Below, piece by piece: positions 8,732 through 16,961 of a DNA stretch of 52,161 nt (positions are counted from its first letter, which is position 1; the number at the start of each line of letters is the position of its first letter). This DNA comes from Zwartia vadi (lineage in GTDB: Bacteria; Pseudomonadota; Gammaproteobacteria; Burkholderiales; Burkholderiaceae_B): the NCBI RefSeq assembly GCF_030410375.1, contig NZ_JAUHHE010000019.1, positions 1-52,161 on the forward strand. The letters are read 5' to 3'. The notes beneath the pieces are model-generated. The model made no database searches, was not told the DNA's origin, and saw only the letters and a program-made list of their open reading frames with translations. A program made the translations under genes and the position numbers.

Positions 8732-10266
8732 ATCATCTTCTTGTATTGCCAATTATTCTGCCGGCGATCACTGCGGCTTTATTGTTATTTTGTGGCAGAC
8801 AGCTTGGCGTAACCCGTCTGTTGAGCGTTGCTTCAACGTTGTTATTGCTAGTCGTTTGTATTTCTTTGTTCCTGGATGCGGAGACCGGCGCTTTTCAGAC
8901 CTATGCGCTGAGTGACTGGGTGGCACCGTTCGGTATTGTATTGGTGCTCGATCGCCTTTCCGGGATGCTGGTGTTGCTCACTGCCATCGTTGCACTTGCG
9001 GCCTTGATTTACGCCATACATGCGTGGGATACGCGAGGCAAATATTTTCACGCGCTGTTTCAGTTTCAATTAATGGGTATCAATGGGGCATTTTTAACGG
9101 GTGATTTGTTCAACTTATTCGTATTTTTCGAAGTACTGCTGATTGCTTCTTATTGTTTGCTGATGTATGGCTTTGGTGAAAGACGTTTGCGTGCTTCTGT
9201 GCATTATGTTGCGATCAATCTGACAGGTTCGGCAGTTTTTTTGATTGCCGTGAGTTTGTTGTACAGCGTGACAGGCACGTTGAATATGGCGCATTTAGCC
9301 GAGGTTGTCGCGCAATCTGCTCCGGAGGATATTGCGCTGATCCGCTCGGCTGGTTTGATGTTGCTCGGTGTGTTTGGCGTCAAAGCAGCACTTTTTCCAC
9401 TGTACTTCTGGTTGCCTGCGGCATATTCGAGCGCCTCAGCGCCCGTGGCGGCTTTGTTCGCCATTATGACCAAAGTCGGTGTGTACGCGATTTTGCGTTT
9501 TACAACGCTCATTTTTTCTGGCGCGCAGGGAGCTGGTGCAGATTTGACCGCGCCTTGGTTATTACCTTTGGCACTCGCCACATTGGTCCTTGCTGCCTTA
9601 GGCGCTTTGGCCGCAAAGCGCTTACTTGAGTTGTTCGCCTATCTGACCATCGGGTCGGTCGGTACGATTTTGATAGCCTTTTCAGCCGGCGGTATGCCTG
9701 GACTTTCGGGCGGCTTGTTTTACTTATTACACAGTACGTTGATCATGTCGGCACTCTTCTTGCTGGCAGAAATGGTTGGCCAGGCTCGAGGAGAAGCCCA
9801 GGATCAACTCCATTCCGGGCCGATGCTATTAAAGCCCGTCACGTTGGGGATTGTATTTTTGGCAGGTGCGGTGGTTGTTGCGGGTCTTCCGTTTTCTTCC
9901 GGGTTTCTTGCCAAGCTCATGATTTTGAAAAGTACGACTGACAGTGCTTATGTCGCGTGGGTGTGGGGCGTGATTTTGCTCTCAAGTCTGTTTGTGCTGA
10001 TTGCGCTTTCTCGGGCGGGTAGCATGATCTTTTGGAAAACCTCGCATGAAGTCTCTCCTCAGGCGATTGCCCCTTCGCGCCTACAGTGGCTGCCATTTTT
10101 AGGATTACTGGCATGCAGCGTGATGATGGTGATCTATGCCGCACCGCTTAAGCGCTATACCGATGCGACGGCTCAACAACTTCGACATCCTGGACAATAC
10201 ATTGATGCCGTGATTGGTCAAACGACAGATCGCGCACCGCGTGCACTGCCAAGGGAGACAAAATAG
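8728..10266 (+). CDS. mrpD: Mrp-type antiporter subunit D
   Basis: 512 residues, about 14 membrane helices, homologous to complex I NuoN/NuoM. Visible proton-path motifs are LFVFFEVLLIASY with the conserved Glu (about residue 136), and KAALFPLYFWLP plus MTKVGVYAILRF with conserved lysines. It forms the second proton-translocating half of the complex with MrpA. Start ATG overlaps mrpC by four bases; the stop overlaps the mrpE GTG by one. Confidence 0.94.
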   Translation: MNHLLVLPIILPAITAALLLFCGRQLGVTRLLSVASTLLLLVVCISLFLDAETGAFQTYALSDWVAPFGIVLVLDRLSGMLVLLTAIVALAALIYAIHAWDTRGKYFHALFQFQLMGINGAFLTGDLFNLFVFFEVLLIASYCLLMYGFGERRLRASVHYVAINLTGSAVFLIAVSLLYSVTGTLNMAHLAEVVAQSAPEDIALIRSAGLMLLGVFGVKAALFPLYFWLPAAYSSASAPVAALFAIMTKVGVYAILRFTTLIFSGAQGAGADLTAPWLLPLALATLVLAALGALAAKRLLELFAYLTIGSVGTILIAFSAGGMPGLSGGLFYLLHSTLIMSALFLLAEMVGQARGEAQDQLHSGPMLLKPVTLGIVFLAGAVVVAGLPFSSGFLAKLMILKSTTDSAYVAWVWGVILLSSLFVLIALSRAGSMIFWKTSHEVSPQAIAPSRLQWLPFLGLLACSVMMVIYAAPLKRYTDATAQQLRHPGQYIDAVIGQTTDRAPRALPRETK

Positions 10267-10754
10267 TGAAAGCCTGGCTTCCTTATCCCGTTCTGTCGTT
10301 ATTGCTTGTAGCAGTGTGGCTATTGCTCGCTGCTGAATTATCTGTCGCGCATATTGTGTTGGCCCTCTTTCTGGCATGGGGCATTCCTTTGCTTTGTCGC
10401 CCCTTTCTTGCGGGACTCCCACACGTTCGTCAACCGCTTGCCGCACTTCGATTGGTGATGGTCGTGACTTACGATATTGTTGTTGCGAATGTGGCTGTTG
10501 CGCGTCTAGTTCTCGGGCCCCCTGAGCGGTTGAGACCGGCCTTTGTTGAGGTACCGTTAACGTTGACTCAACCTATGTCTATTTCCCTGCTGGCAAGCAT
10601 CATCACGATGACACCCGGAACGGTCTCATCGGATTTATCCAAAGACAATAAAGTTCTCATCGTTCATGCGCTGGATTGCAGCGATACGGATGCACTAGTT
10701 TCAGATATTAAACAACGGTACGAAAAACCTCTTTTGGAGATTTTCGGATGCTAG
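10266..10754 (+). CDS. mrpE: Mrp-type antiporter subunit E
   Basis: 162 residues: two hydrophobic N-terminal helices (about 7-40), a further membrane-associated segment (YDIVVANVAVARLVLG) and a soluble C-terminal domain with SLLASIITMTPGTVS, the MrpE/MnhE signature. It is needed for assembly of the Mrp complex in characterised systems. The start is GTG at 10266, overlapping the mrpD stop; the end overlaps mrpF by seven bases. Confidence 0.92.
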   Translation: MKAWLPYPVLSLLLVAVWLLLAAELSVAHIVLALFLAWGIPLLCRPFLAGLPHVRQPLAALRLVMVVTYDIVVANVAVARLVLGPPERLRPAFVEVPLTLTQPMSISLLASIITMTPGTVSSDLSKDNKVLIVHALDCSDTDALVSDIKQRYEKPLLEIFGC

Positions 10755-11017
10755 AGATTTCAATCAAAATCGCTTTGGTCGCAATCGGACTATCGATGGC
10801 GCTCACTCTTTATCGGCTGATCAAAGGGCCCGATGCACCAGACAGAATTCTCGCACTTGATACGCTTTACGTGAATGCGGTCGCGTTACTCATTGTCCTT
10901 GGTATCTACGACGGCAGTTCGATTTATTTCGAAGCGGCCTTGCTGATTGCCTTGATCGGATTTGTCGCAACTGTCGCACTTGCTCGCTTTATTGCGCGCG
11001 GCGATGTCATGGACTGA
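10748..11017 (+). CDS. mrpF: Mrp-type antiporter subunit F
   Basis: 89 residues with three membrane helices. The signature YRLIKGPDAPDRILALDTLY (about 22-41) followed by a helix containing FEAALLIALIGFVATVALAR is diagnostic for MrpF/MnhF. In characterised systems F sits in the cation-translocation part of the complex. It overlaps mrpE by seven bases and is followed by mrpG after 15 bases. Confidence 0.93.
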   Translation: MLEISIKIALVAIGLSMALTLYRLIKGPDAPDRILALDTLYVNAVALLIVLGIYDGSSIYFEAALLIALIGFVATVALARFIARGDVMD

Positions 11018-11032
11018 GAGCGGGGGATCAAC

Positions 11033-11338
11033 ATGTTTGAAATCGTAACTTCTTTACTTTTACTGGTCGGTGCCTTTTTTATCCTTGTCGGCTCCATTGG
11101 CTTGGTGAGGTTGCCCGAGTTTTTTATGCGATTGCATGCGCCAACCAAGGCTTCAACCTTGGGGGTCGGTGGCGTGTTGCTTGCTTCAATGGCTTACGCT
11201 TTCAAGGATGGCTTGCTGATACACGAACTGATCATCACGTTATTTGTGTTTGTCACGGCCCCAGTCAGTGCGCATTTGCTTTCTCAAGCGGCATTAAGGC
11301 TCAAACTCAAATCAAAAGCGCGTTTGCCGAATGAATAG
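11033..11338 (+). CDS. mrpG: Mrp-type antiporter subunit G
   Basis: 101 residues, three membrane helices. The GSIGLVRLPEFFMRLHAPTK segment (about 22-41) and GLLIHELIITLFVFVTAPVS are the MrpG/MnhG signature. It closes the antiporter complex, giving all seven subunits in six genes. A gggggat Shine-Dalgarno-like stretch lies just before the ATG. The end overlaps the following SDR gene by eight bases. Confidence 0.93.
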   Translation: MFEIVTSLLLLVGAFFILVGSIGLVRLPEFFMRLHAPTKASTLGVGGVLLASMAYAFKDGLLIHELIITLFVFVTAPVSAHLLSQAALRLKLKSKARLPNE

Positions 11339-12038
11339 TCTTGGAAAGGGTTATCGAGCGCTCGTGATTGGCTCAACGGGTGCGATAGGTGCTGGATTTG
11401 TTGAGCGCTTGGCTCACGATCCAAACTGTGCAGAAGTCGTTGAGATATCTCGCACGCGGTACCCAGACTTCTCGCTCGAGTCTGAGTCGAGCATGGCGGC
11501 TATTGCCGCTGAACTTTCCGGCAAAGGCCGATTTTCACTCATCATTGATGCCACTGGGGCACTCATCATTGATGGAGTGGGCCCTGAAAAACATATGGGC
11601 GCCTTGGAAGCTCAGCGTTTGATGCGAAGTTTTCAGGTCAACTCAATCGGTCCTGCTTTGCTGTTAAAGCACTTTTTGCCTTTGTTGTGCACAGGGCGTG
11701 CCATTTACGCCAAACTTTCTGCACGAGTCGGTAGTATTGCTGACAATCAGAAAGGGGGTTGGTACGGATATCGCGCCTCCAAGGCTGCCTTGAATATGTT
11801 TTTACAAACAGCTGCGATTGAGTGGGCACGCAAAAATCCAAAAATCGTGATCGCTGCCCTGCAGCCGGGGACTGTTCAATCACGTTTGACATTACCTTTT
11901 GTCAATCAAGATCAGGCTTTATCTCCCCAGGAGTCGGTAAGTGGGTTATTGCAGGCTCTGGATTCGCTTGGTTTAGAGGATTTAGATCATAGGGGTGCAT
12001 ATTTTATCGATTACAAAGGTCAGTCTATTCCTTGGTAG
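11331..12038 (+). CDS. SDR-family NAD(P)-dependent oxidoreductase, CsgA/C-factor-like
   Basis: 235 residues with a Rossmann cofactor motif GSTGAIG (14-20), an NSIGP segment (NAG-region equivalent, about 105), catalytic-type Ser (AKLSARVGS) and the YxxxK pair within YGYRASKAALN. This is the classical short-chain dehydrogenase fold closest in look to C-factor/CsgA-like SDRs. Substrate unknown. The ATG lies inside the end of mrpG (8-base overlap), so it is probably co-transcribed with the antiporter, an unusual companion. A weak link to redox or ion stress is inference only. Confidence 0.82.
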   Translation: MNSLGKGYRALVIGSTGAIGAGFVERLAHDPNCAEVVEISRTRYPDFSLESESSMAAIAAELSGKGRFSLIIDATGALIIDGVGPEKHMGALEAQRLMRSFQVNSIGPALLLKHFLPLLCTGRAIYAKLSARVGSIADNQKGGWYGYRASKAALNMFLQTAAIEWARKNPKIVIAALQPGTVQSRLTLPFVNQDQALSPQESVSGLLQALDSLGLEDLDHRGAYFIDYKGQSIPW

Positions 12039-12068
12039 TTAATTTGCCAAAGCGACTATTTTTCAATT

Positions 12069-12107
12069 CTATATATGATTTTGTTATATGTAGATAGGAA
12101 ATATGTA
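12069..12107 (+). promoter_or_regulatory. Inverted repeat in the promoter of the sulfurtransferase/transporter module
   Basis: CTATATAT (12069-12076) and ATATGTAG (12086-12093) form an 8-bp inverted repeat with one mismatch and a 9-base spacer; ATATGTA is repeated directly at 12101-12107. A TTGCCA hexamer at 12044-12049 could be a -35, which would put the repeat over the -10 region. AT-rich dyads of this kind are bound by ArsR-family persulfide sensors (BigR/SqrR type) that control rhodanese-YeeE operons; no such regulator gene is in the window. Confidence 0.35.
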
Positions 12108-12173
12108 CTTCGTCATCAAGGAATCACAGCGCACAATGACATCCTCGTTGATCTTTTACAGGCTGTCACTGTC

Positions 12174-13109
12174 ATGAAGAAAATAGTTACTTTTTTTCTA
12201 GGTTTGTTGTTTTCGCTCAGCGCGAACGCGACCGAACCGTTACTGTCTGCTCAGGCTGTTCAAGCAGGCTTATCGGTGCCCAACACCGTCATCCTCGATA
12301 TTCGCGACCCTAAATCCTATGCCGCTGGTCATATTCCCGGATCTTTGAATGCTCCGTATGGAACGTGGCGGGGTCCGGCAAGCAATCCTGGCGAGCTGCC
12401 ATCACTGGCCAATTTGACCAAACTGGTACAGCGTCTGGGGTTGACTCCTGATACACACGTGATTGTGACGTCTTCCGGCAAAGATGAGACTGATTTTGGC
12501 GCAGCTGCCCGCGTGTACTGGACACTCAAGGTTCTGGGTCTTCAAAAACTGTCAGTCCTGAATGGCGGTCTCAAATCTTGGCAGGCTGCAGGCTTTGCTT
12601 TGGACAACAAACCCGCGACTGTCTCAACCAGTTCATTTGTGCCAACCATTAACCAAGACATGATCGCCACGCGTGAAGAGGTTGTGGCTAAAGTTCAGGC
12701 CGGAAAAGCCCAGCTTGTGGATGCGCGTCCGGTTGCATTCTTTGACGGTTCGACGCGACACGCAGCTGCCAAGGTGCCAGGTACCTTGAAAGGCGCAGTG
12801 AACGTTGAGCACTCAAAGTGGTTTGAGCCTAACAGCTCGAACGTTGTTACTGCAAGCGAGGCTAAAAAGCTTGTCGCTTCGACCTCGGTGAAAACGGATC
12901 AGGATACTGTGTCTTTTTGTAATACCGGGCACTGGGCCGCGACCAACTGGTTTGTTTTATCTGAATTGGTCGGACAGCAAAACGTCAAACTCTACGCCGG
13001 ATCGATGGTTGACTGGACGCAAGCGGATGGCGCTTTGCCGATGGATAATGTTCCCAACCGCTTAAAGCAGTTGTACATCGATGCCCAATTGTGGCTGGCT
13101 AGCAAATAA
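12174..13109 (+). CDS. Exported tandem-rhodanese sulfurtransferase
   Basis: 311 residues. A signal peptide (1-19, ending SANA) precedes two rhodanese domains: the first (about 25-145) has lost the active-site Cys (loop SSGKDE around 100-105), the second (about 165-300) carries CNTGHWAA with Cys249. This is the normal pattern for thiosulfate/3-mercaptopyruvate sulfurtransferases, in which only the second domain is catalytic. It should move sulfane sulfur in the periplasm. I use ATG 12174, which gives an intact signal peptide, not a TTG 33 codons upstream inside the repeat region. The YeeE/YedE transporter starts 24 bases downstream, consistent with one operon handling sulfane sulfur or thiosulfate. 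Confidence 0.88.
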   Translation: MKKIVTFFLGLLFSLSANATEPLLSAQAVQAGLSVPNTVILDIRDPKSYAAGHIPGSLNAPYGTWRGPASNPGELPSLANLTKLVQRLGLTPDTHVIVTSSGKDETDFGAAARVYWTLKVLGLQKLSVLNGGLKSWQAAGFALDNKPATVSTSSFVPTINQDMIATREEVVAKVQAGKAQLVDARPVAFFDGSTRHAAAKVPGTLKGAVNVEHSKWFEPNSSNVVTASEAKKLVASTSVKTDQDTVSFCNTGHWAATNWFVLSELVGQQNVKLYAGSMVDWTQADGALPMDNVPNRLKQLYIDAQLWLASK

Positions 13110-13133
13110 GTATTTAACAAGCATTCAATTGAA

Positions 13134-14207
13134 ATGAAACGTCTGCCCTTAAGTCTGTTATTACTGCTTTTTTTTGTATTTCTTGCCTGGACTGTTTCTA
13201 TCCGTCAGGCGGTGCTATTTGCAGTGGGCATAGGCATGGGGGCAGCGCTGGCGGGTGCCCGTTTTGGTTTTACGACGGGGTGGCGTCAGCTGATCGAGCA
13301 TCGGGACCCAAGGGGGGTCACGGGACAGCTTGTGCTGCTCGCCTTGGCGTCGATATTTTCTTTGACATTGTTGGGACAGTACTCTGAACTGACTGCCGCG
13401 TTGGGCCCACCTAGCATTAGCTTGTTGGTCGGTGCCTTCGTGTTCGGCTTGACGATGCAGATTGCCGATGGCTGTGGGTCGGGGACTTTATACAAGGCTG
13501 GGCTTGGTATCCCTCTCAACATGGGAATTTTGCCGCTTTTTGCACTGGGTAGTTTTTTGGGCTCTGTACAGGTGGGAGACTGGCTCAAACTCGGTCAGAT
13601 CGCGCCGATTGGTTTGGTCACCGAGTTTGGCAGTGTTCAAGCCATTTTGATCACGTTGATCGGTCTCGCAATCATGGCTTTGGCTGTCAGGTTGTGGGTA
13701 GGTAAAGGACGGACCTGGTGGGATCGTAAATGGCTCATCGGCGCCTTGGCTCTCGCAGTTCTTGCTGCGCTGAATTTGATTATTGCCGGTCAGCCTTGGG
13801 GGGTCGTGTATGGCTTTGGGCTGTGGGCAGCCAAAATCGTGCACGCAGCCGGATGGTTTGATCCTGCAGCGAATGCTTTCTGGAGTCAGGCCGGTAACGC
13901 CCAGCGACTGAATGAAATGGTGTTGATGGATATTACGTCCATTACAAACATTGGTATTTTAGGAGGGGCGTTGTGGATTTCTGCACGTGCATCCTCTGAC
14001 AGCAAGCCTTTGACTGCCAAACAATGGATGGTGGGTTTGATCGCTGGTTTTCTGATGGGATACAGCTCACGACTGGCTTTTGGCTGCAATATTGGTGCAA
14101 TGCTCAGCGGTATTTCTACAGGTAGTGTGCATGGCTGGATCTGGGTGCCTTTAGCGTTTGCCGGTACGCTCATCGGTGTGCGTATCCGCCGTCATTACCA
14201 ATTTTAA
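13134..14207 (+). CDS. YeeE/YedE-family sulfur-compound transporter
   Basis: 357 residues, about nine to ten membrane helices. Two symmetrical halves carry the conserved cysteines seen in thiosulfate transporters of this family: ADGCGSGTLYKAG (Cys114) and FGCNIGAMLSGISTGS (Cys318). In characterised members these residues pass thiosulfate across the inner membrane. It lies 24 bases after the exported rhodanese, so the pair probably converts and imports inorganic sulfur. A small membrane-protein gene follows after 6 bases. Confidence 0.88.
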   Translation: MKRLPLSLLLLLFFVFLAWTVSIRQAVLFAVGIGMGAALAGARFGFTTGWRQLIEHRDPRGVTGQLVLLALASIFSLTLLGQYSELTAALGPPSISLLVGAFVFGLTMQIADGCGSGTLYKAGLGIPLNMGILPLFALGSFLGSVQVGDWLKLGQIAPIGLVTEFGSVQAILITLIGLAIMALAVRLWVGKGRTWWDRKWLIGALALAVLAALNLIIAGQPWGVVYGFGLWAAKIVHAAGWFDPAANAFWSQAGNAQRLNEMVLMDITSITNIGILGGALWISARASSDSKPLTAKQWMVGLIAGFLMGYSSRLAFGCNIGAMLSGISTGSVHGWIWVPLAFAGTLIGVRIRRHYQF

Positions 14208-14213
14208 GGATCC

Positions 14214-14390
14214 ATGAACATGATCCAATCAACAAGAAAATATCAGGCGATTTTTTGGGCGGGATTGATCTCTTTTCTCGTCTGGGATACGGTAGTTTCT
14301 CCGCCCGTTGATTTGCGTAATGAGCCTCCTTTAATTGCAGCTGGCTCGGGTAAGCCCTCTAGCGGTGGTCATTGCGCTGTTTCAAAATAA
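14214..14390 (+). CDS. Small single-pass membrane protein (58 aa)
   Basis: ATG 14214 to TAA 14388-14390 encodes 58 residues: a basic start, one hydrophobic helix (about 12-29, IFWAGLISFLVWDTVVS), and a short tail with Gly/Ser and one Cys near the end (GGHCAVSK). AAGGA at 14206-14210 fits the internal ATG at 14220 best (9-base spacing), giving 56 residues. It sits 6 bases behind the YeeE/YedE gene and before a hairpin terminator, so it is probably translated with the sulfur module. I do not recognise a family. Confidence 0.55.
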   Translation: MNMIQSTRKYQAIFWAGLISFLVWDTVVSPPVDLRNEPPLIAAGSGKPSSGGHCAVSK

Positions 14391-14392
14391 AA

Positions 14393-14419
14393 CAGCCGCC
14401 AGTGTTTGACTGACGGCTG
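14393..14419. terminator. Bidirectional terminator hairpin between convergent genes
   Basis: CAGCCGCCAGT (14393-14403) pairs with ACTGACGGCTG (14409-14419), an 11-bp stem with one C-A mismatch and loop GTTTG. On the minus strand the stem is followed by TTTTATTTT, a strong U-tract ending the cupin transcript; on the plus strand the tail is only CTTCT. Confidence 0.75.
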
Positions 14420-14442
14420 CTTCTCGATCAAGAAATTGATCC

Positions 14443-14829
14443 TTAACGTCTGACCCGGTCAGGATGCTCGCCGTAGGGTGGGCCATACATCACCAAAACA
14501 CGAGCGGGCTCGTGGCTTGTGACTGAAAAGACATGCATCTTGTCCGCAGGAAAAAAACATGTGTCGCCTGGCTCCATCTCAAAAGCTTCGCCATCGACCT
14601 CAACATGGGCCGAGCCTGCAAGCAGATAGCAAACCTGCTCGAGTCCCGGATGTGCATGTGGCAAAGCACCACCACCGCGCGCAATCGTACCGAGCACGAC
14701 TTCGATGTGCTTAGCGCCGACATTGTCAGCACCAATCAGCCGACGATTGCTCGTCTCATGATGGTTCGCAGGCGAGTAAGGCTGGACATTTGCTTCTTTG
14801 ATCAAATATTTTGATGCCATGATGCGCAT
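14443..14829 (-). CDS. Cupin-domain protein
   Basis: 128 residues forming a single small cupin barrel: metal-site motif ALPHAHPGLEQ (His-x-His...Glu) followed by GSAHVEVDGEAF, EPGDTCFFPADKMH and a closing VLVMYGPP strand. Such proteins bind a divalent metal and serve as sensors, isomerases or dioxygenases; the function is not determinable here. It starts seven bases after the stop of the upstream Bug protein, so the two are probably co-transcribed, and the cupin may act on or respond to the imported carboxylate (inference). An alternative ATG lies three codons in, at 14820. Confidence 0.8.
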   Translation of the reverse strand: MRIMASKYLIKEANVQPYSPANHHETSNRRLIGADNVGAKHIEVVLGTIARGGGALPHAHPGLEQVCYLLAGSAHVEVDGEAFEMEPGDTCFFPADKMHVFSVTSHEPARVLVMYGPPYGEHPDRVRR

Positions 14830-14835
14830 TCGTCC

Positions 14836-15804
14836 TTATTCGGGTTTGACGCCGGCGCCACGGAGCATTTCACCCCAGTGCTTAAGCTGAAATTCCACGT
14901 ACTTGGAAAACTCCTCAGGAGTTTTGGTGGGGTCAAGCTCAAAGCCCGTCGCGGCAAGTTTTTGTTGAAAATCTTTATCAGCGAAAACCGCTTGAAGCTC
15001 GGTATTCAGCTTGTCGACGATGGGGCGGGGGAGATTTGCCGGGCCAAAGATGCCATTCCAAGATGTCAAATCAAAGCCCTTGACCGTACTTGCAATCGAT
15101 GGCACGGAGGGAAAGCTTTGAGAGCCTTTGGCCGTTGTCACAGCAAGCGTCCGTACGCGGTCGGATTTCAGCGCACCCATACCGGAACCCAAGTCCACGA
15201 CATAAACTTGGACCTGACCTGAAATGAGGTCTGTCATGGCTTGAGGACTTGCTTTATAAGGGATCCCTACGATGTCCAGTCCGGCGATACGCTTGATAGT
15301 TTCCATGGCAACCATGGAGGTGCTGTTTGGCGTAGCGTAGGAGAGTTTGCCGGGGTTCTTTTTTGCGTAGTCGATAAATTCCTGCAGGTTATTAACCGGC
15401 AGTTTGGGATTGATCGCCATCGCGAATGGGAGTTCACCGACACGGGCAATTGGTGTGAAGTCTTTGATAGGATCGTAGCTGAGTGTTTTAAACATCCAGG
15501 GATTCGCGGAGTGCGAGGTATTGGTTGTCATGAAGAGTGTGTAGCCGTCTGGTGCAGCTTTCGCGACGTATTGGGCCGCAATCTGGGCGCTTGCTCCCGC
15601 CTTGTTTTCGACGACAACAGGCTGCTTGAGGCGTTCGGATAGTTTTTGTGCCACATTGCGCGCCACACCATCCGTACCGCTACCTGCCGCGAAAGGAATC
15701 ACGAGCGTGATGGGCTTGTTGGGGTAGGCTTGGGCAAATACACTTGCTGAGAGAGTAAGGGCAGCGATACCAAGAATGGTTTGTAGCTTCTTCATGCGGT
15801 TCAT
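14836..15804 (-). CDS. Bug-family tripartite tricarboxylate-type binding protein
   Basis: 322 residues. A signal peptide (about 1-25, cleavage near VFAQA) precedes the TctC/Bug fold: YPNKPITLVIPFAAGSGTD, APDGYTLFM, a Pro/Gly loop, PYKASPQAMTDLISGQVQV, RTLAVTT and FPSVPSIAST. These periplasmic proteins bind small carboxylates or related molecules for TctAB-type importers or for sensing. No TctA or TctB permease gene is in the window, the usual situation for expanded Bug families in Alcaligenaceae. It is followed by the cupin gene; upstream is a 190-base divergent promoter region facing trhO. An alternative start is Met4. Confidence 0.9.
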   Translation of the reverse strand: MNRMKKLQTILGIAALTLSASVFAQAYPNKPITLVIPFAAGSGTDGVARNVAQKLSERLKQPVVVENKAGASAQIAAQYVAKAAPDGYTLFMTTNTSHSANPWMFKTLSYDPIKDFTPIARVGELPFAMAINPKLPVNNLQEFIDYAKKNPGKLSYATPNSTSMVAMETIKRIAGLDIVGIPYKASPQAMTDLISGQVQVYVVDLGSGMGALKSDRVRTLAVTTAKGSQSFPSVPSIASTVKGFDLTSWNGIFGPANLPRPIVDKLNTELQAVFADKDFQQKLAATGFELDPTKTPEEFSKYVEFQLKHWGEMLRGAGVKPE

Positions 15805-15994
15805 ATCCCATTAAAAATAGTAATGAGTTTTTAGCATAGGTCATGCGCGCTCAGGCACCCAAAAAGTGAGTATCTTCCCTTAGCTGGCACTTGATTTTTC
15901 AGGGTGGACTTGTAGGTTGTTGTTGTAGCGCCGACTATAGCAGCGACTATTACGTTGACTTTACGCAAGTCTGTCAAAAAGGCACAATTACAGT

Positions 15995-16939
15995 ATGTCC
16001 ACACTTCAATATTTAACAGCTGCGTTCTACTTGTTCGTAGACTTGCCTGATTTCAAAGAAAGACGTCAGCCTCTATTAGACTTTTGCGAGCAGCATAACG
16101 TCAAAGGCATGATCTTATTGGCGCGAGAGGGTATCAACAGCACGATCGCGGGTGCGCCCAATGATGTTCGGGCTGTCTTGAACTATTTGCGTGCTGATAC
16201 AAAGTTCGCTGCCTTGCAACACAAAGAGTCCTGGTCCGATCTACCGCCATTTCACCGGATGAAGGTCAGATTAAAAAAAGAAATTGTCACGATGGGTGTG
16301 CCCGGTATCAGCCCAATCCATATGGCGGGGACCTACGTGAAACCTCAGGACTGGAATGCCTTAATTAGTGACCCCGAAGTCGTGCTCATTGATACCCGTA
16401 ATGACTACGAGGTTGAGCTAGGAACTTTTGCTGGTGCGATTGACCCCCACATCAAGACCTTTTCCGAGCTTGTGAAATGGGTGGATGAAGCGGCGGTTCT
16501 TGAGGCGAAAACGGGTAAAAAACCCAAGGTCGCGATGTTTTGTACGGGCGGAATCCGCTGTGAAAAATCAACTGCTTTGATGCGCACCAAAGGCTTTGAC
16601 GAGGTCTATCACTTGGAGGGCGGAATTCTCAAGTATTTGGAGGAAATTCCGCCTGAGCAAAGCCAGTGGAATGGCGAGTGCTTTGTATTTGACGATCGAG
16701 TCTCCGTTGATCATTATCTGAGACGTTCGGGTCGGCAGCTTTGTCATAATTGTCGCGATCCTTTGCCTGACGGCGCGATGCAGTCACCGGAGTTTGAAAA
16801 AGGCGTGAGTTGTCCCCGCTGTTTTAGCAAGTCCGATGAGGATCAAAAACGCCGGGCGCGCGAGCGTCAAAAACAATACGAATTGGCCAAGGCCCGGCGT
16901 CAGCTTCATATTGGCGCTAAGATACCTCCGCATCATTAA
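15995..16939 (+). CDS. trhO: tRNA uridine-34 5-hydroxylase TrhO (rhodanese-like)
   Basis: 314 residues, matching the YceA/TrhO family: N-terminal ferredoxin-like UPF0176 domain (about 1-100, with AREGINSTIAG), a central rhodanese domain with the catalytic loop CTGGIRCEKS (Cys183, Cys189), then YHLEGGILKYLEE and a C-terminal cysteine cluster (CHNC..CPRC, about 249-280) likely to bind zinc. TrhO makes 5-hydroxyuridine at the tRNA wobble position in an oxygen-dependent reaction. No good Shine-Dalgarno precedes the ATG, only AAAAAGG 12 bases upstream. It lies divergently from the Bug gene; a second Bug gene follows after 22 bases. Confidence 0.9.
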   Translation: MSTLQYLTAAFYLFVDLPDFKERRQPLLDFCEQHNVKGMILLAREGINSTIAGAPNDVRAVLNYLRADTKFAALQHKESWSDLPPFHRMKVRLKKEIVTMGVPGISPIHMAGTYVKPQDWNALISDPEVVLIDTRNDYEVELGTFAGAIDPHIKTFSELVKWVDEAAVLEAKTGKKPKVAMFCTGGIRCEKSTALMRTKGFDEVYHLEGGILKYLEEIPPEQSQWNGECFVFDDRVSVDHYLRRSGRQLCHNCRDPLPDGAMQSPEFEKGVSCPRCFSKSDEDQKRRARERQKQYELAKARRQLHIGAKIPPHH

Positions 16940-16961
16940 TCATTTTTACCCTGAGATCTCA

